This document shows positions 63,307 through 64,000 of a DNA stretch of 64,000 nt, piece after piece. The notes under the pieces are model-generated. The model ran no database searches, had not been told where the DNA came from, and was given only the letters and a program-made list of their open reading frames with translations. The translations under genes were made by a program, and so were the position numbers. Within the stretch, counting starts at the first letter, position 1. The number at the start of each line of letters is the position of its first letter. The stretch is from an uncultured Photobacterium sp. (GTDB taxonomy: Bacteria; Pseudomonadota; Gammaproteobacteria; Enterobacterales; Vibrionaceae): contig NZ_CANMZV010000012.1 of NCBI RefSeq assembly GCF_947502415.1, forward strand, positions 109,300-173,299, given 5' to 3'.

Positions 63307-63427
63307 TCATCCTTTCCAGCGCTTCCTATCACAGCAAACTCAATGTGGTAGGAAGTGTGGAACTCGTGAGTTATTCACGGCATAGCTGTTATATTTCGCA
63401 AGCCTCTGGTTTCGGGTTTTCGCGGCA

Positions 63428-63452
63428 AGGGTAGCCTAGCTACCCTCTTTTC
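63428..63452 (+). terminator. Terminator of the chitin operon
   Basis: AGGGTAGC-cta-GCTACCCT followed by CTTTTCTT. It ends at the stop codon of the convergent MliC-like gene. Confidence 0.85.
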
Positions 63453-63773
63453 TTATTCTCTTGCAGCACAACCTTCAAGCCTCACCTCATCCCACTCCAA
63501 CATCGCCTCATCACCTTCAGTGAACAAGTAAGTTGTTCCCTCCAAATCCTGGTATTGTGCCCCAGAAGCAGAGCGTTGCCGTTCTAATGTCCTGGTTTCA
63601 TTTAGATAAAAGATTACCGCTGATTCTGCGGTCGGATAGGTAATCGTAAAAAACTGCCCTTGCTGACAGTCATAAGTAATTTCAACTGGAAAGTAGCTCT
63701 GATCGACAGTACATGCAGCAAGCATCCCTATGCTCACTGCCAAGTATATCTTTTTCACCGTTATATCCCTCAT
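63453..63773 (-). CDS. MliC-family lipoprotein (putative c-type lysozyme inhibitor)
   Basis: 106 residues. Short basic N-terminus, hydrophobic stretch and lipobox MLAAC (Cys21). The mature part carries the MliC/PliC pattern: YDCQQGQFFTITYP, then SASGAQYQD and EGDEAMLEWDEV, which line the lysozyme-blocking loop, and a late Cys that can pair with the first. The start is uncertain between the ATG at 63773 (GAGAG upstream) and a GTG five codons in (63758, AGGGA upstream, giving VKKIYLAV). Family recognised by motif. Confidence 0.82.
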   Translation of the reverse strand: MRDITVKKIYLAVSIGMLAACTVDQSYFPVEITYDCQQGQFFTITYPTAESAVIFYLNETRTLERQRSASGAQYQDLEGTTYLFTEGDEAMLEWDEVRLEGCAARE

Positions 63774-63862
63774 CTGGTTCTCTCTCCGATAAGTCTAGCA
63801 ATAAGAACAGAGTTCAGAATGTAATGATGAACAGGAGCCGAGAATGATGTTGGAATGACTGA

Positions 63863-63885
63863 CTAACCAACTGAACTACCGCTTC
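63863..63885 (-). pseudogene. 5' fragment of tRNA-Asp
   Basis: On the minus strand the 23 bases match the first 23 of Vibrio-type tRNA-Asp (acceptor, D stem and loop; core GCGGTAGTTCAGTTGGTTAG) with one mismatch at position 2. After that the sequence diverges at once, with no anticodon arm. A remnant, not a functional gene. Confidence 0.65.
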
Positions 63886-63914
63886 ACTTAGACCAATACC
63901 AAAATTGCAAACGT

Positions 63915-63945
63915 AAAAAGCCCCGTCATTTCTGACGAGGCTTCT
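63915..63945 (-). terminator. Terminator behind the tRNA-Asp 3' fragment
   Basis: Minus strand: GCCTCGTCA-gaaa-TGACGGGGC followed by five T. It begins about 12 bases after the CCA end of the 3' tRNA fragment, so it looks like the end of a tRNA operon lying to the right. Confidence 0.82.
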
Positions 63946-63952
63946 TAATAAG

Positions 63953-63971
63953 TGGCGGAGCGGACGGGACT
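63953..63971 (-). pseudogene. 3' end of tRNA-Asp including CCA
   Basis: Minus strand reads AGTCCCGTCCGCTCCGCCA, the 3' T-arm side, acceptor strand and CCA of tRNA-Asp. Upstream of it (63972-64000) the expected T-loop and anticodon arm are not found in normal form; only CGAAC and CGCG-like pieces recur. The window edge prevents seeing more. Confidence 0.65.
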
Positions 63972-64000
63972 TTCCATACCGAACATCAGCGCGTCCCCCT

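Overview
The window reads as chromosome 1 of a marine gammaproteobacterium of the family Vibrionaceae (Vibrio/Photobacterium/Grimontia type; the genus cannot be fixed from sequence alone). The grounds are the ChiS-controlled chitin-oligosaccharide operon in the order known from Vibrio cholerae (chiS, cbp, four ABC genes, GH9 glucosaminidase, gspK, GH20, chitobiose phosphorylase, sugar-phosphate mutase), the run grcA / thrABC / arcA-arcB-GGDEF-yhcC / two glutamate synthase operons / mtnN-cbiB-btuF / tyrS-M23 peptidase-erpA-clcA-hemL, and the lack of phage or IS genes. Nearly all of it is core chromosome with dense, convergent or divergent gene pairs and clear intrinsic terminators.

Region by region. 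1-3.6 kb: grcA (glycyl radical spare part) behind two FNR boxes, then two nearly identical DAACS-family symporter genes, each with its own similar leader and terminator (a whole-unit tandem duplication). 3.7-8.6 kb, minus strand: threonine operon thrL-thrA-thrB-thrC with a Thr/Ile-rich leader peptide and attenuator. 8.9-12.2 kb: aceK standing alone, a small secreted protein, an RraA-like protein and a DUF3293 protein. 12.3-19.5 kb: arcA (plus) facing arcB (minus), with a lipoprotein gene translationally coupled to arcB, a PAS-GGDEF cyclase and yhcC. 20.1-32.4 kb: two different gltBD operons in tandem, the first of a divergent lineage, the second like E. coli. 32.6-35.8 kb: mtnN-cbiB-btuF (nucleoside salvage and B12) and a TRIC-family membrane protein. 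35.9-44.5 kb: housekeeping genes tyrS, M23 peptidase, erpA, clcA, hemL, an unlisted 35-residue Cys-rich membrane ORF, an AI-2E family permease and rsmC. 44.8-63.3 kb: chiS and the chitin-oligosaccharide operon. 63.4-64 kb: an MliC-like lipoprotein and broken pieces of tRNA-Asp around a terminator.

How the genes work together. The chitin block is a complete cytoplasmic pathway: Cbp binds chitin oligosaccharides in the periplasm and signals through ChiS; the ABC transporter imports them; GH20 and GH9 enzymes trim them, GspK phosphorylates GlcNAc, the phosphorylase splits (GlcNAc)2 to GlcNAc and GlcNAc-1-P, and the mutase feeds GlcNAc-6-P to catabolism. The ArcAB system, FNR-controlled grcA and possibly FNR-controlled arcA form a redox block. 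Amino-acid genes (thr operon, two GOGATs, two symporters) make the left half a nitrogen/amino-acid neighbourhood.

No wholly new multi-gene system was recognised. The points most worth checking are the duplicated transporter leaders with a compensatory base-pair change, the CRP-like box, paired direct repeats and palindrome upstream of cbp, loss of the Cys241 equivalent in ArcB, the small Cys-rich membrane ORF at 42.1 kb, and the split tRNA-Asp remnants at the right edge. All family assignments are by recognition of the protein sequence; no database search was run.
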